Positions 25,711 to 34,594 are shown, counted from the stretch's first letter. The stretch is 64,000 nucleotides of DNA from UBA9659 sp965208605 (GCA_965208605.1 OZ242345.1:1302001-1366000), one strand, 5' to 3'. Translations and numbers: made by a program. The notes: generated by a model from the sequence alone, not told the origin.

Positions 25711-28587
25711 TCACCAGGTTGCCACACTGCTCCTTTGTTGCTCCAGCGTCGTCAGTGCTGAGTCAGTTTCTGTTAGCTTTTCTCTTTCTTTTTGTACGAC
25801 TTCAGGTGGCGCCTTCTCAATAAACTCAGGATTATTGAGCTTGCTCTCAGTGCGCGCCCGATCCTTTTGTTTGCGGTTGATTTCCTTATCCAATCTTGCG
25901 AGTTCGGCTTCCTTGTCAATCAGGCCAGCCATAGGAACAAGCAGTTCCATGTCCCCGACAAGCTGCGTTGCAGCAAGCGGGCGGGGCTGTTCGGCATCCA
26001 ACCATTGCATCTCGGTCGGGCGAAGCATGGATTCCAGCAATTCTTGGAACAACTCGAGCCGTCGCCGGTCCTCCGCGTCACCATTGGCGAAGAGTATCGG
26101 CACGGGCGTGGCTGGTGAGATGTCCATTTCCCCACGGATGTTTCTAATGCCGGTAACCACCTTCTTGAGCCAGGCAATATCCTCGCTGGCTTCCTGATGA
26201 ATGAGGGAGGGGTCGCTCTCGGGGAAGGGTTGCAACATAATGCTCTCGCCAGAAGCGCGCATTTCTGCGGGCAGGGTCTGCCAAAGTTCTTCGGTAATGA
26301 AGGGAATAAATGGATGCGCCAAACGGAGGCTTGCCTCAAGAGTTTGCAACAGGGTCTGGCGAGTACCTGCTTGGAAAGCCCTGATGTCACTATCAGCAGT
26401 GTCACTATCAGCAGCGTCACTATCAGCAGCGTCGCTATCAGCAGCGTTACTATCAGCAGCGTTACTATCAGCAGCGTCACTATCATCAACCCCGGTTTTT
26501 TGTTGCGGGTTCAGCAGCGGTTTTGTTAATTCAAGATACCAATCACAAAATTCGTCCCACACAAATTCATAAATCGCCTTGGCGGCCAGATCAAAACGGA
26601 AAGTTTCCAACGCCATGTGAACGGCATCCGTGGTCTTCTGAAACTCGGAAATTATCCATTGATCGGCAAGCGTAAAGCGCAGCTTCTTGGGGTCTGTCTC
26701 TAGCGCATGCCCAACAAGATTGGTGGAAATATAATTAGTGGCGTTCCATAGTTTGTTGCAAAAGTTTCGATAACCCTCAACCCGCTTGATGTCAAAACGC
26801 ACCGTGCGCGCGCTTGAGGCTATGGCATAAAAAGTGAACCTCAGGGGGTCGGCGCCATAAGCCATGATGCCTTCTGGAAATTCCTTACGGGTTGCCTTCT
26901 CAATCTGAGCCGCCATGCGCGGTTGAAGCAGATTGTCGGTGCGTTTAGCAACCAGGTCATCAGCGCCAATACCATCAATGATATCCATGGGATCAAGCCC
27001 ATTGCCCTTGGACTTGGACATCTTCTTGCCCTCAGCATCGGTGATAAGGCCATGAATATAGACGGTCTTAAATGGCACCTCGTCTATGAACTTCAAGGTC
27101 ATCATAATCATCCGCGACACCCAAAAACTGATGATGTCGTGCCCGGTTACCATGATGTCCGTTGAATGGAAGCTGTCTAATTCTGGAGTTCGTTCTGGCC
27201 AGCCGAGTGTTGAGAAGGTCCACAGCGCGGAAGAAAACCAAGTATCCAACACATCCGGGTCCTGCACCAAAGATAAATCGTCCGCCAGGCTGTATTTTGC
27301 GCGCACTTCCTGCTCATTACGCCCCACATAGATATTGCCCGCCTCGTCGTACCAGGCAGGCACTCTATGCCCCCACCACTGCTGACGGCTAATGCACCAG
27401 TCTTGAATATTCTTCATCCAGGAAAAGTAGATGTTGGCAGTATTTTCCGGCACAAATGTAATATCGCCTGCCTCAACTGCCTGGATAGCAGGTTCAGCAA
27501 GAGGCTGGATATCAACAAACCACTGGTCACTGAGGAAGGGTTCAACCACCACGCCCGACCTCTCCCCGCGCGGCACGGCCATCTGGTGCGCTTCTACCTT
27601 CTCTTGTAAACCGAGTTTATCCATATCCTTAATCACGGCTTGCCGGGCAGCAAAACGATCCAGACCGCGATAGGCTTCGGGTGCCTCGTCGTTGACGCTG
27701 GCATCTTCATTGAAGATATTGATCAGCGGGAGCTTGTGCCGGCGGCCCAACTCATAGTCATTAAAATCATGGGCGGGAGTGATCTTGACGCAACCGGTAC
27801 CAAATTCCATATCCACATAGGAGTCAGCAATCACCGGGATGGTCCGCCCCGTCAATGGCAGGGCGACCTGCTTGCCAATGAATTGTTGGTATCGCTCATC
27901 GGAAGGGTGCACCGCCACGGCGGTATCACCGAGCATGGTTTCTGGACGCGTGGTCGCGATAATCACATACTGCTCAGGAGCATCCGCCAGCGGATATTTG
28001 AAATGCCAAAGATGCCCCGACTCTTCCTCAGAAGTAACTTCCAGGTCGGAAATGGAACTGCGCAACACCGGGTCCCAGTTGACTAGTCGCTTCCCTCGGT
28101 AAATCAATCCTTCGTCATAGAGGCGGACAAAAACTTCCAGAACCGCCTGGGATAAACCCTCGTCCAGAGTAAATCGCTCGGTCTCCCAGTGCAGCGACGC
28201 GCCAAGCCGCCGCAATTGTTTTGAGATATTGCCGCCGGACTGTCGCTTCCATTCCCAGGTCTTTTCAATGAAGGCTTCCCGGCCGAGGTCCTGGGGTTTT
28301 ATCCCCTGTGCATTAAGCTGTTCGGTGACCAAGAGTTGAGTGGCGATGCCTGCATGGTCAGTACCCATCTGCCAGAGGGTTCGCCGACCGCACATGCGTT
28401 GATAGCGGATCAAGCAATCCACCAGGCTATGTTGAAAGGCATGCCCCATGTGCAGTGTGCCGGTGACATTGGGCGGGGGAATCATGATGCAAAAGGGTTC
28501 GCCGTCACCTGAGGGGGTAAAATTACCGGATGCTTCCCACTGCTGATACCAGGACTGTTCAATTTCCTGTGGCTGGTATTTCTTCAG
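25711..28587 (-). CDS. valS: Valyl-tRNA synthetase, probable CTG start
   Basis: Charges tRNA-Val. The body has PPPNVTGTLHMGHAFQHSL (HIGH-type HMGH), the editing domain, KMSKSKGNGLDPMD (KMSKS) and a C-terminal coiled coil (LARLDKEINRKQKDRARTES). The first ATG would start at MIPPPNVTG, deleting about 34 conserved residues (LKKYQPQEIEQSWYQQWEAS) that are encoded just upstream. An in-frame TAA lies six codons before, and no ATG, GTG or TTG lies between; CTG at 28587 is 7 nt after GGAAGGA, and ATT at 28590 is 4 nt after it. From CTG the protein is 958 residues. A 7x15 bp tandem repeat (26386-26490) inserts Asp-Ala-Ala-Asp-Ser units in the anticodon-binding region. Confidence 0.93.
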   Translation of the reverse strand: MKKYQPQEIEQSWYQQWEASGNFTPSGDGEPFCIMIPPPNVTGTLHMGHAFQHSLVDCLIRYQRMCGRRTLWQMGTDHAGIATQLLVTEQLNAQGIKPQDLGREAFIEKTWEWKRQSGGNISKQLRRLGASLHWETERFTLDEGLSQAVLEVFVRLYDEGLIYRGKRLVNWDPVLRSSISDLEVTSEEESGHLWHFKYPLADAPEQYVIIATTRPETMLGDTAVAVHPSDERYQQFIGKQVALPLTGRTIPVIADSYVDMEFGTGCVKITPAHDFNDYELGRRHKLPLINIFNEDASVNDEAPEAYRGLDRFAARQAVIKDMDKLGLQEKVEAHQMAVPRGERSGVVVEPFLSDQWFVDIQPLAEPAIQAVEAGDITFVPENTANIYFSWMKNIQDWCISRQQWWGHRVPAWYDEAGNIYVGRNEQEVRAKYSLADDLSLVQDPDVLDTWFSSALWTFSTLGWPERTPELDSFHSTDIMVTGHDIISFWVSRMIMMTLKFIDEVPFKTVYIHGLITDAEGKKMSKSKGNGLDPMDIIDGIGADDLVAKRTDNLLQPRMAAQIEKATRKEFPEGIMAYGADPLRFTFYAIASSARTVRFDIKRVEGYRNFCNKLWNATNYISTNLVGHALETDPKKLRFTLADQWIISEFQKTTDAVHMALETFRFDLAAKAIYEFVWDEFCDWYLELTKPLLNPQQKTGVDDSDAADSNAADSNAADSDAADSDAADSDTADSDIRAFQAGTRQTLLQTLEASLRLAHPFIPFITEELWQTLPAEMRASGESIMLQPFPESDPSLIHQEASEDIAWLKKVVTGIRNIRGEMDISPATPVPILFANGDAEDRRRLELFQELLESMLRPTEMQWLDAEQPRPLAATQLVGDMELLVPMAGLIDKEAELARLDKEINRKQKDRARTESKLNNPEFIEKAPPEVVQKEREKLTETDSALTTLEQQRSSVATW

Positions 28588-28727
28588 AATGGTGTCCTTC
28601 CGGAATTATTGAGAGGCGACGACACGAGATTATGTATCATCGGGGCGCGATTATACACCAGTCAAGCCGTGCCTTAGGAGTAAGCCCTGCTACTTTTACA
28701 CTGGGCTTTTTAAGTAGGCAGCAGCAG

Positions 28728-29702
28728 TCAATGACTGAGGTTCAGCACTACCTTGCCGATGGTGTTATCCGAGGTTACCCATTCATGGGCGGCGGCAACA
28801 TCTTCAATAGCAAAGACCCGGTCCACTATGGCGATAATGTCTCCCCGTTCAATCAGGGGCCAGACCTTCTTCTCCAGCTGCGTCATCACCACTGCCTTCT
28901 CTTGGGCTTGCCTTGCCCGGAGTGTTGACCCAATGATTCTGATTCGCTTCACCAGCAACTGTGCCAAATCAATGTCGGCCTGGGCACCCGACATCAAACC
29001 TATCAACACCAGCCGGCCACCCAATCCCAGTAGTTGTATGTTATCAGCGAGATAGGCGGCACCGACCGGGTCAAGAATGACTGCCACACCGTCTGGTTTG
29101 GCAAACTCCGCGGCCTGGGGCAGGAAGGCACCCACATGCCGATTGCTACCGGCCTGCGCACCCAAGGCAATACAGGCATCCAATTTATTGTCAGCACCGC
29201 AGGTCACAAAAGAAGGGGAGGAAAATGCTTTGCACAACTGAATAGCCGCCGTGCCGACGCCGCTCGCACCCGCATGGATAATTGTCTTTTCCCCCGGCTG
29301 CAAATTGGCTTCCATAAAGATATTGAGCCAAGCGGTGGCAAAGACCTCGGGCAAGGCGGCGGCCTGAGCATAGGTCAGCCCCTTGGGTATCGGCAATACA
29401 CTGCCCTCATCGGCCACCGCATATTGCGCATAGCCACCACCCGTCAGCAATGCACAGACCCGGTCGCCAAGCTTGTAACGTGTCGCGCCCTTGCCGAGGG
29501 CAGCAACGGAGCCAGCACACTCAAGCCCCAGCACTGGGCTAGCACCTGGCGGCGGCGGATAGAGGCCGCGTCTCTGCATAATATCGGCACGGTTAATCGC
29601 GGTGGCATGGACTTTGATACAGACGCTCTTGTCCCCCGTTTCGGGTTCTTCTGTATCCGCCCAGACTAGATTCTGCTGGGCATCAATTAATACCGCTTTC
29701 AT
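28728..29702 (-). CDS. Zinc-less NADPH:quinone oxidoreductase (PIG3-like MDR family)
   Basis: 324 residues of the medium-chain dehydrogenase/reductase superfamily without the catalytic zinc ligands. N-terminal MKAVLIDAQQNLVWADTEEP, ATAINRADIMQRRGLYPPPP and GLECAGSVAALG match PIG3-type quinone oxidoreductases; the Rossmann NADPH site is IIHAGASGVGTAAIQL. It ends ILRI-like (IIGSTLRARQAQEKAVV) and EWVTSDNTIGKVVL. Cytoplasmic; likely reduces quinones or enones. It lies between slyX and valS on the same strand. Confidence 0.9.
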   Translation of the reverse strand: MKAVLIDAQQNLVWADTEEPETGDKSVCIKVHATAINRADIMQRRGLYPPPPGASPVLGLECAGSVAALGKGATRYKLGDRVCALLTGGGYAQYAVADEGSVLPIPKGLTYAQAAALPEVFATAWLNIFMEANLQPGEKTIIHAGASGVGTAAIQLCKAFSSPSFVTCGADNKLDACIALGAQAGSNRHVGAFLPQAAEFAKPDGVAVILDPVGAAYLADNIQLLGLGGRLVLIGLMSGAQADIDLAQLLVKRIRIIGSTLRARQAQEKAVVMTQLEKKVWPLIERGDIIAIVDRVFAIEDVAAAHEWVTSDNTIGKVVLNLSH

Positions 29703-29729
29703 CTGTAGCCTGGGGATTCATTAATGTCA

Positions 29730-29939
29730 TCAATAGTGGGGTGGTGGTTCATTCGCTTCCTCTCCCGGGGGCAAGTCAATCTTCTTCAGTTCTGCGGTTA
29801 GCATCTTGAGCTGCTCGGCCATGGTCATCAATTGTTGTTGCTGGTCGGCAAGCGCATCGTCAAGTTTTTGGATCAAATCATCTTGAAATGCAATGCGCGT
29901 CTCCAGAGATTCAATCTTTTGGGTAATACTGTCTTCCAT
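29730..29939 (-). CDS. slyX: SlyX family protein
   Basis: 69 residues: an N-terminal coiled coil (IESLETRIAFQDDLIQKLDD; LADQQQQLMTMAEQLKMLTA) ending with the proline-rich PPGEEANEPPPHY tail that is diagnostic of SlyX. Molecular function is unknown; small cytoplasmic protein. 27 bp upstream of the quinone oxidoreductase. Confidence 0.92.
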   Translation of the reverse strand: MEDSITQKIESLETRIAFQDDLIQKLDDALADQQQQLMTMAEQLKMLTAELKKIDLPPGEEANEPPPHY

Positions 29940-29964
29940 TGTAATCTCTTATTACTGTGCTTTT

Positions 29965-30028
29965 GTTCTTCTTAAGCAGTTCTTCTTAAGCAGTTCTTCT
30001 TAAGCAGTTCTTCATAAACGCTCTCCAT
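29965..30028. repeat. Tandem repeat, 3 x 14 bp plus partial copies
   Basis: Three perfect copies of GTTCTTCTTAAGCA (29965-30006) followed by decaying units (GTTCTTCATAAACGC, CTCTCCATAAACGC) between the hisF end and the slyX start. The core TTCTTAAG resembles the fis-purH array. Confidence 0.9.
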
Positions 30029-30040
30029 AAACGCTGTCTA

Positions 30041-30820
30041 TCAATACTTCATCCGTACCTTAACACCACGCTCATTGAGCCACTGCTTAATGTCACTGAC
30101 CGTATATTCACCAAAGTGCACCATTGATGCTATCAAGGCAGCATCCGCCTTACCTTCCGTCAGCACTTCAAGCAGATGCTCTGGGCATCCCGCACCGCCT
30201 GAGGCAATGACCGGAATGGACACGGCCTCAGCAATCATGCGAGTGAGTTTGAGCTCATACCCCTCGCGGGTGCCATCAGCATCAATGGAGTTCACCACCA
30301 GCTCCCCCGCGCCGAGGACTTCCCCCTCTAATGCCCATTGCAGAGCATCAAGCTTCATGGGCGTCCGGCCGCCATTGATCACCACCTCATAGCCGCTGGG
30401 GAAATCTCTACTCTCAGTAACCCTGCGTAGATCCATGGACAGGACGGTATTCTGTGAACCCAGACTATGGGCACATTCAGTGATGAGTTGGGGGCGTTGC
30501 ACGGCAGCAGAGTTGACATTGATCTTTTCCGCACCCGACCAGAGTAGCCGCTGCGCATCCTCAACCGAGCGCACACCACCACCGACGGAAAAGGGAATAT
30601 AGATCTGCTCAGCAACCTTTGCCACGACATCCAAGATGATATTGCGGTCTTCGCTAGAGGCGGTAATGTCATAGAAGACCAGTTCATCCAAGCCATCCCG
30701 GTAATATTCCGCTGCCTTTGCCACCGGGTCACCAATGTCTCGGGTATTGACGAATTGCACACTCTTAGCCAGCTTGCCGTCCCTCACATCAAGACATGCA
30801 ATGATGCGCTTACTTAACAT
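30041..30820 (-). CDS. hisF: Imidazole glycerol phosphate synthase, cyclase subunit
   Basis: Makes imidazole glycerol phosphate and AICAR in histidine synthesis, using ammonia from HisH. The 259 residues are a full beta/alpha barrel: RIIACLDVRDGK (catalytic Asp), DELVFYDITASSED, PFSVGGGVRSVEDA, NSIDADGTREGYEL (second catalytic Asp) and VIASGGAG. The stretch SGYEVVINGGRTPMKLDALQ resembles, from memory, deltaproteobacterial HisF rather than the usual gammaproteobacterial form. It overlaps hisH by 7 bp with no hisA between them, unlike the common hisBHAFI order. Confidence 0.94.
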   Translation of the reverse strand: MLSKRIIACLDVRDGKLAKSVQFVNTRDIGDPVAKAAEYYRDGLDELVFYDITASSEDRNIILDVVAKVAEQIYIPFSVGGGVRSVEDAQRLLWSGAEKINVNSAAVQRPQLITECAHSLGSQNTVLSMDLRRVTESRDFPSGYEVVINGGRTPMKLDALQWALEGEVLGAGELVVNSIDADGTREGYELKLTRMIAEAVSIPVIASGGAGCPEHLLEVLTEGKADAALIASMVHFGEYTVSDIKQWLNERGVKVRMKY

Positions 30821-31440
30821 TCTGGCTGCCCGTCCCAGACGGTAAATGCCGCTAAAATATTGAGTCCCAGCTCACCGCTCTTTTCGGGGTGGAACTGGGT
30901 GGCGATAAAATTGTTCTTACCGATGATAGAACAGAAGCTGGTGTCGCCGTAGTTCGTGGTGCCCAGAACATGTTCCTGAGCTACTGGCTTAACATAGTAA
31001 CTATGGACAAAGTAGAATTCGTCGCCATCTGACACCTTAGCCAACACGGGATGTTGTGCTGTAAGTTTAAGTTCGTTCCAGCCGATGTGGGGCACTTTTA
31101 AGGCAGGGTCGGAAAATTCAAATCGCTCGCAGACCCCAGGAAAGAACTCAAGACAAGACTCGCCACCCTCCGCGGTACATTCCATGGCGACTTGCATTCC
31201 TAGACAGATACCCAGCATCGGCTTGCCAGACCGGTAAAAATTGATGATCGCTTCATCCAGCCCAGCAGCACGGAGCTTGCCCATGGCACTGGCGGCCGAA
31301 CCCACGCCGGGGAAAATGAGCCGGTCCGCTGCCAGCAGTACCTCAGGGTCAGCGGATATTTCTGCATGCATGCCAACATGCTGACACGCTCTCTGCACAC
31401 TGCGCACATTGCCAGCGTCATAGTTGACTATGATCAGCAT
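30814..31440 (-). CDS. hisH: Imidazole glycerol phosphate synthase, glutaminase subunit
   Basis: Class I glutamine amidotransferase supplying ammonia to HisF. 208 residues with IIVNYDAGNVRSVQRA, LIFPGVGSAASAM, the nucleophile loop PMLGICLGMQVAME (Cys), IPHIGWNE-like VPHIGWNELKL and FIATQFHPEKSGELGLNIL (His, Glu). Overlaps hisF, so the two are translationally coupled. The remaining his genes are not in the window. Confidence 0.94.
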   Translation of the reverse strand: MLIIVNYDAGNVRSVQRACQHVGMHAEISADPEVLLAADRLIFPGVGSAASAMGKLRAAGLDEAIINFYRSGKPMLGICLGMQVAMECTAEGGESCLEFFPGVCERFEFSDPALKVPHIGWNELKLTAQHPVLAKVSDGDEFYFVHSYYVKPVAQEHVLGTTNYGDTSFCSIIGKNNFIATQFHPEKSGELGLNILAAFTVWDGQPEC

Positions 31441-31472
31441 GAGTTACTCCATCAAGCGGGTGGGTACTATAT

Positions 31473-31556
31473 TATAGAAGAGACGGTATAGAAGAGACGG
31501 TATAGAAGAGATTGTATAGAAGAGACTGCATAGATGAAAATGTATAGATGACATTT
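31473..31556. repeat. Tandem repeat, 6 x 14 bp, upstream of hisH
   Basis: Two perfect copies of TATAGAAGAGACGG followed by four increasingly diverged copies (tatagaagagattg, tatagaagagactg, catagatgaaaatg, tatagatgacattt). Located 33-116 bp upstream of the hisH start, in the promoter/leader position. Confidence 0.92.
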
Positions 31557-31589
31557 CATAAAAGAAATAGCACATAAGCAATTGTCCCG

Positions 31590-31865
31590 CGCCGCGCCGT
31601 CATTCTCGTCACCCTGGTCATCACAGCCATCGGCTGTGATGACCGGGGTGACGGGAATCCAGACTGGCGGCGCAAGCCGCCCGAAAGGAGCGAGGACGAC
31701 TAGGTGACGGGAACACAGAGCGGCGGATCATCTTGTTGTTGATGTGTAAATGTCCAAGGCGGTTGCCTTTGTTCCTCTGGATTCCCGAGCAAGCTCGAGA
31801 ATGACGGCGCGGGGCGCCGTAGGCCGCCAGAAGGAGCAGGGACGGCGTGGCGAGAATGACGGCTC
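31590..31865. repeat. dRS3-like repeat cluster between hisH and oadG
   Basis: Contains an 18-bp hairpin (31611-31649, ACCCTGGTCATCACAGCC, loop ATC), GGGAATCCAGACTGGCGGCG, the inner AAATGTCCAAGGCGGTTGCC segment, GTTCCTCTGGATTCCCGAGC, AGCTCGAGAATGACGGCGCG and GCGAGAATGACGGC. It separates the divergent hisH and oadG. Confidence 0.87.
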
Positions 31866-31913
31866 GGCTGAGCTCATGCATAAGCAATTGCCCCGCTGGT
31901 CTGGTAGATTAGT

Positions 31914-32138
31914 GTGATGTCATCAATCATTGCAGAAGGTTTGTATCTCGCCATCTACGGCATGGGGACGGTGTTCCTGTTTCTTGCGCTACTGGTGATG
32001 GCAACCATGCTGATGTCCAAATTGACAGTTGCTTTTGAAGCTGAAATAGCAGCAGAGGGTCCAACCGAGATTGATGCCAAAAAGAGGGCCGCCATCGTCG
32101 CTGCCATTCAACAGCATCGCCAAGGCACCGGTAGGTGA
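31914..32138 (+). CDS. oadG: Oxaloacetate decarboxylase gamma chain-like protein
   Basis: 74 residues with one N-terminal transmembrane helix (YLAIYGMGTVFLFLALLVMA) followed by a polar tail (IDAKKRAAIVAAIQQHRQGT), as in OadG/MmdD, the small subunit that anchors the Na+-pumping biotin-dependent decarboxylase. GTG (31914) and ATG (31917) starts are adjacent. Usually the first gene of oadGAB; here oadA and oadB do not follow, so it is an orphan in this window. Such short proteins are easily confused, so the call rests on the GMGTVFLFL motif and the tail. Confidence 0.72.
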   Translation: MMSSIIAEGLYLAIYGMGTVFLFLALLVMATMLMSKLTVAFEAEIAAEGPTEIDAKKRAAIVAAIQQHRQGTGR

Positions 32139-32160
32139 TGCGGGTCGCAGAATTGTGCCA

Positions 32161-32210
32161 ACTATAGGTTTCTATAGTGTTGCGCTCAGCAACAAATCTA
32201 GATGTATACT
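32161..32210 (+). promoter_or_regulatory. Possible operator hairpin and promoter ahead of the desaturase
   Basis: A perfect 7-bp inverted repeat ACTATAG-GTTT-CTATAGT (32161-32178) lies next to a candidate promoter: TTGCGC (32180-32185) and TATACT (32205-32210) preceded by TG, spaced 19 bp. It is 38 bp before the desaturase ATG. The hairpin lacks a T run, so it is more likely an operator than a terminator. Confidence 0.35.
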
Positions 32211-32247
32211 GCAGAGTGACGCGGGAACTCCATAGGAGAGAAGCGGG

Positions 32248-33204
32248 ATGGCAAACACAAGTAAATCCTCAAGTAGACCCTCGAGTAAGCCCTATAGTGT
32301 GAGCTCTATTCTCACTGCTGATGAACGCAGCAGGGTCACTCAGAGAAGCAATTTTCAAGGTGCGCTTATCGTCGCTTTTGACTGGGCATTGATCCTATTG
32401 CTGTTCTTGCTTGCGGCACAAGTACCCCACCCGCTGACCTACCTGCTGGTGGTGCTGCTACTCGGTTCCAGGCAACTCGGGTTCGGGATTATCGTGCATG
32501 AAACCGGACATCGGAGCCTATTCAAATCCCAGGCAATCAATGAATTTTGCGGCACCTGGCTATCGGGCTACTGGGTATTTTCCGACAAGGATGTCTATAT
32601 GAAAGGACATCTCCAGCATCATCAGTATTGCGGGACTGAGCAGGATTCGGATTTGAAAAACTACGATGCCTATCCGGTCACCAGGAGTAGTTTTAAGCGA
32701 AAAATGATTCGCGATCTGAGCGGGCAGATCGGCTGGCGCAGAATCAAGTCAATCATCAGGTCAATTCGTAGAATCAGGGAACTGAAGCCCGGAGTGCGAC
32801 AAACACTTATCAGAAGCATCGCGGTTAATCTTTTTATGCTACTTACCCTTGCTGCTTTCAGTCATCCCTGGCTCTACGCTCTTTGGGTGATTGCGTTTAT
32901 GACCAGCCACATGCTGGTAACAAGAATACGACAAATAGCAGAACACGCGGCGGTACCGGATCATTTTCATCCAGACCCGCGCCTTAATACCCGCACGATT
33001 TATATTAATAGGCTGGAACGGCTTCTGCTGTCACCGCATAATCTCAACTATCATCTGGAACATCATCTGATGCCCTCCGTCCCCATCTACCATCTCAAAA
33101 AATTGCACCAGATTTTGCTTGATAGAGGCTTCTACGAGGGTATGGAGTTTCCCCGAGGTTACCTTACATTGCTACGCCAGGTTATCCAGACTGAGACTGC
33201 ATAA
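32248..33204 (+). CDS. Membrane fatty acid desaturase
   Basis: 318 residues, integral membrane di-iron enzyme. Three histidine boxes are present: IIVHETGHRSL, HLQHHQYCGTEQDSD and NYHLEHHLMPSVP, with hydrophobic pairs between them (DWALILLLFLLAAQV; LTYLLVVLLLG; MLLTLAAFSH). It would introduce a double bond in a fatty acyl chain or a related lipid using O2; regiospecificity is unknown. The start ATG follows AGGAGAGAAG. The last codons and the following bases form a 14-bp duplication (CTGAGACTGCATAA twice). Confidence 0.9.
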   Translation: MANTSKSSSRPSSKPYSVSSILTADERSRVTQRSNFQGALIVAFDWALILLLFLLAAQVPHPLTYLLVVLLLGSRQLGFGIIVHETGHRSLFKSQAINEFCGTWLSGYWVFSDKDVYMKGHLQHHQYCGTEQDSDLKNYDAYPVTRSSFKRKMIRDLSGQIGWRRIKSIIRSIRRIRELKPGVRQTLIRSIAVNLFMLLTLAAFSHPWLYALWVIAFMTSHMLVTRIRQIAEHAAVPDHFHPDPRLNTRTIYINRLERLLLSPHNLNYHLEHHLMPSVPIYHLKKLHQILLDRGFYEGMEFPRGYLTLLRQVIQTETA

Positions 33205-33237
33205 CTGAGACTGCATAACTTAAGGCACACCAGTCGT

Positions 33238-33300
33238 CCGCCCCCGTCATTCTCGCCGTAGGCGGGAATCCAGAGGAACAAAGGCAACCGCCTGTGGGGC
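33238..33300. repeat. Short dRS3-like unit after the desaturase
   Basis: CCGTCATTCTCGCCGTAGGC followed by GGGAATCCAGAGGAACAAAG and GGCAACCGCC, the left part of the larger element; similar sequence (TCACTCTTGGGCTCGCCCTG) continues into the end of the AAA ATPase gene. Confidence 0.8.
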
Positions 33301-33322
33301 ATGCACACAACAAGATGGTTCG

Positions 33323-34501
33323 TCACTCTTGGGCTCGCCCTGGGTCGCCTTTTCGCTCAAGGCCGCGTTGATTGTTCAAGACATGAGTCATCAGGCTGGG
33401 AATACCCGGCTCGTATAAAAGCGTACTGGGTGGACGCCAGACAAAATCCATGGCCACCAATGTTTGTAATCTATTGGCTGCGTGTCGGTCGTCTGCCTTG
33501 TCGGCGGGTAGCGTATCCTTGATTAACAAAACGAGGTCGTCCTCTATGAATTTTTGTGTGTCTTGAAACGCCTCTGCAATTGCATAAGCGGCTGGCAACA
33601 ATCCTTCCCGAAGCAGTTTTGTACGACGCTCGGCATAAAGATCTTGTCTAAAATTGTCGATAGCAGGTGCCACAATCTCAACCTGCTCGGCAGTCAGTCG
33701 AGTCGAGTTTGTCTTCTTTGCTTCATCCCAAAGTTCTTTGCCCCATCGTTGTATGAAGTAGGGGTATTGCTGACTATCCTGCACAACTGTTTGCAGTGCA
33801 TCAGCGTCTATTGCTATGTCATCTTCCTGCAACGGCTTTGCTATGGCATCCGCAGTCGCTTCTTCGCTTAGTCGGCCAATACCAATCATCGTAGAACGTT
33901 CACTGAAGCTGGCGTTCACCGAGTTAAGGAAAGATCGAAGGCCCGGGGTGCCGGCGAGGACTAGCAAAAAAGGTGCTTCTCTCCGAACAGATTGACTCAG
34001 GTTTAACAAACCACGGCATAAATCCGGGTCCATTGTATGGGCTTCATCTACCAGAAAGACTAAAGGGGCTTTGTTGCACTCTTGTATCAACGCGCTTTCC
34101 AGCAATTTACTGGACGGGCTTCCTGATTTCCACGTGGCGGAGACAATGGGAAGTTTAAGATTTGTTTTATCGAGCTTTAAACCATCCCAGAAATCACTAG
34201 GGAGTAGTCGTTCCCACAGCTTCGCTGGAGATGTTAAATCGTAGGGTGTTACGTATTCGGCGCGGATGGCTGTATCGGTAGGATCATTTTTTTCGATTTC
34301 CTTTCCGATCCAACCGAGCAGTGCTGTCTTGCCCATGCCCCTGGGTCCATACATGAGTATGTCGTCGGAAGGTGCGATACCATCGCTTAGTTCATCGATC
34401 TTTTCTCTGATAATCGCTTGTTCTTTTTCTCGACCCGCGAGATATGGCGGGAGTAGACCCGCCCCCGGTTTAAATGGGCTTGAACGTTTATCCAATGTCA
34501 T
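33323..34501 (-). CDS. AAA+ ATPase of the AAA_22 / ORC-like type
   Basis: 392 residues. After PPYLAGREKEQAIIREKIDE comes Walker A MYGPRGMGKTALLGWI, then Walker B LVFLVDEAHTMDPDLC, a sensor-like LLVLAGTPGLRSFLNS with a likely Arg finger nearby, and a C-terminal helical/winged-helix region. Such ATPases occur as regulators, in defence genes and in mobile elements; no partner domain is visible. The ATG at 34501 follows GAGGG. The C-terminal RKGDPGRAQE is encoded by repeat-like DNA. It is on the same strand as the kinase cluster but separated by 860 bp of repeats, so membership is uncertain. Confidence 0.8.
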   Translation of the reverse strand: MTLDKRSSPFKPGAGLLPPYLAGREKEQAIIREKIDELSDGIAPSDDILMYGPRGMGKTALLGWIGKEIEKNDPTDTAIRAEYVTPYDLTSPAKLWERLLPSDFWDGLKLDKTNLKLPIVSATWKSGSPSSKLLESALIQECNKAPLVFLVDEAHTMDPDLCRGLLNLSQSVRREAPFLLVLAGTPGLRSFLNSVNASFSERSTMIGIGRLSEEATADAIAKPLQEDDIAIDADALQTVVQDSQQYPYFIQRWGKELWDEAKKTNSTRLTAEQVEIVAPAIDNFRQDLYAERRTKLLREGLLPAAYAIAEAFQDTQKFIEDDLVLLIKDTLPADKADDRHAANRLQTLVAMDFVWRPPSTLLYEPGIPSLMTHVLNNQRGLERKGDPGRAQE

Positions 34502-34594
34502 GCTGAGCACCCTCGTTGTTCGTCAACTATTATGCCTAATTCCTGAAAGAAGGGTAGCACCTATCGTTACCAGTACAGCAGATACCCCGCCGCC

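Noticed and set aside
32161..32178. Hairpin ACTATAG-GTTT-CTATAGT as terminator of oadG
   Set aside because: AT-rich short stem and no T run; kept instead as a possible operator.
33323..34501. AAA ATPase as a defence gene together with the desaturase
   Set aside because: No partner effector or conserved pairing is visible; the desaturase is on the other strand and separated by repeats.
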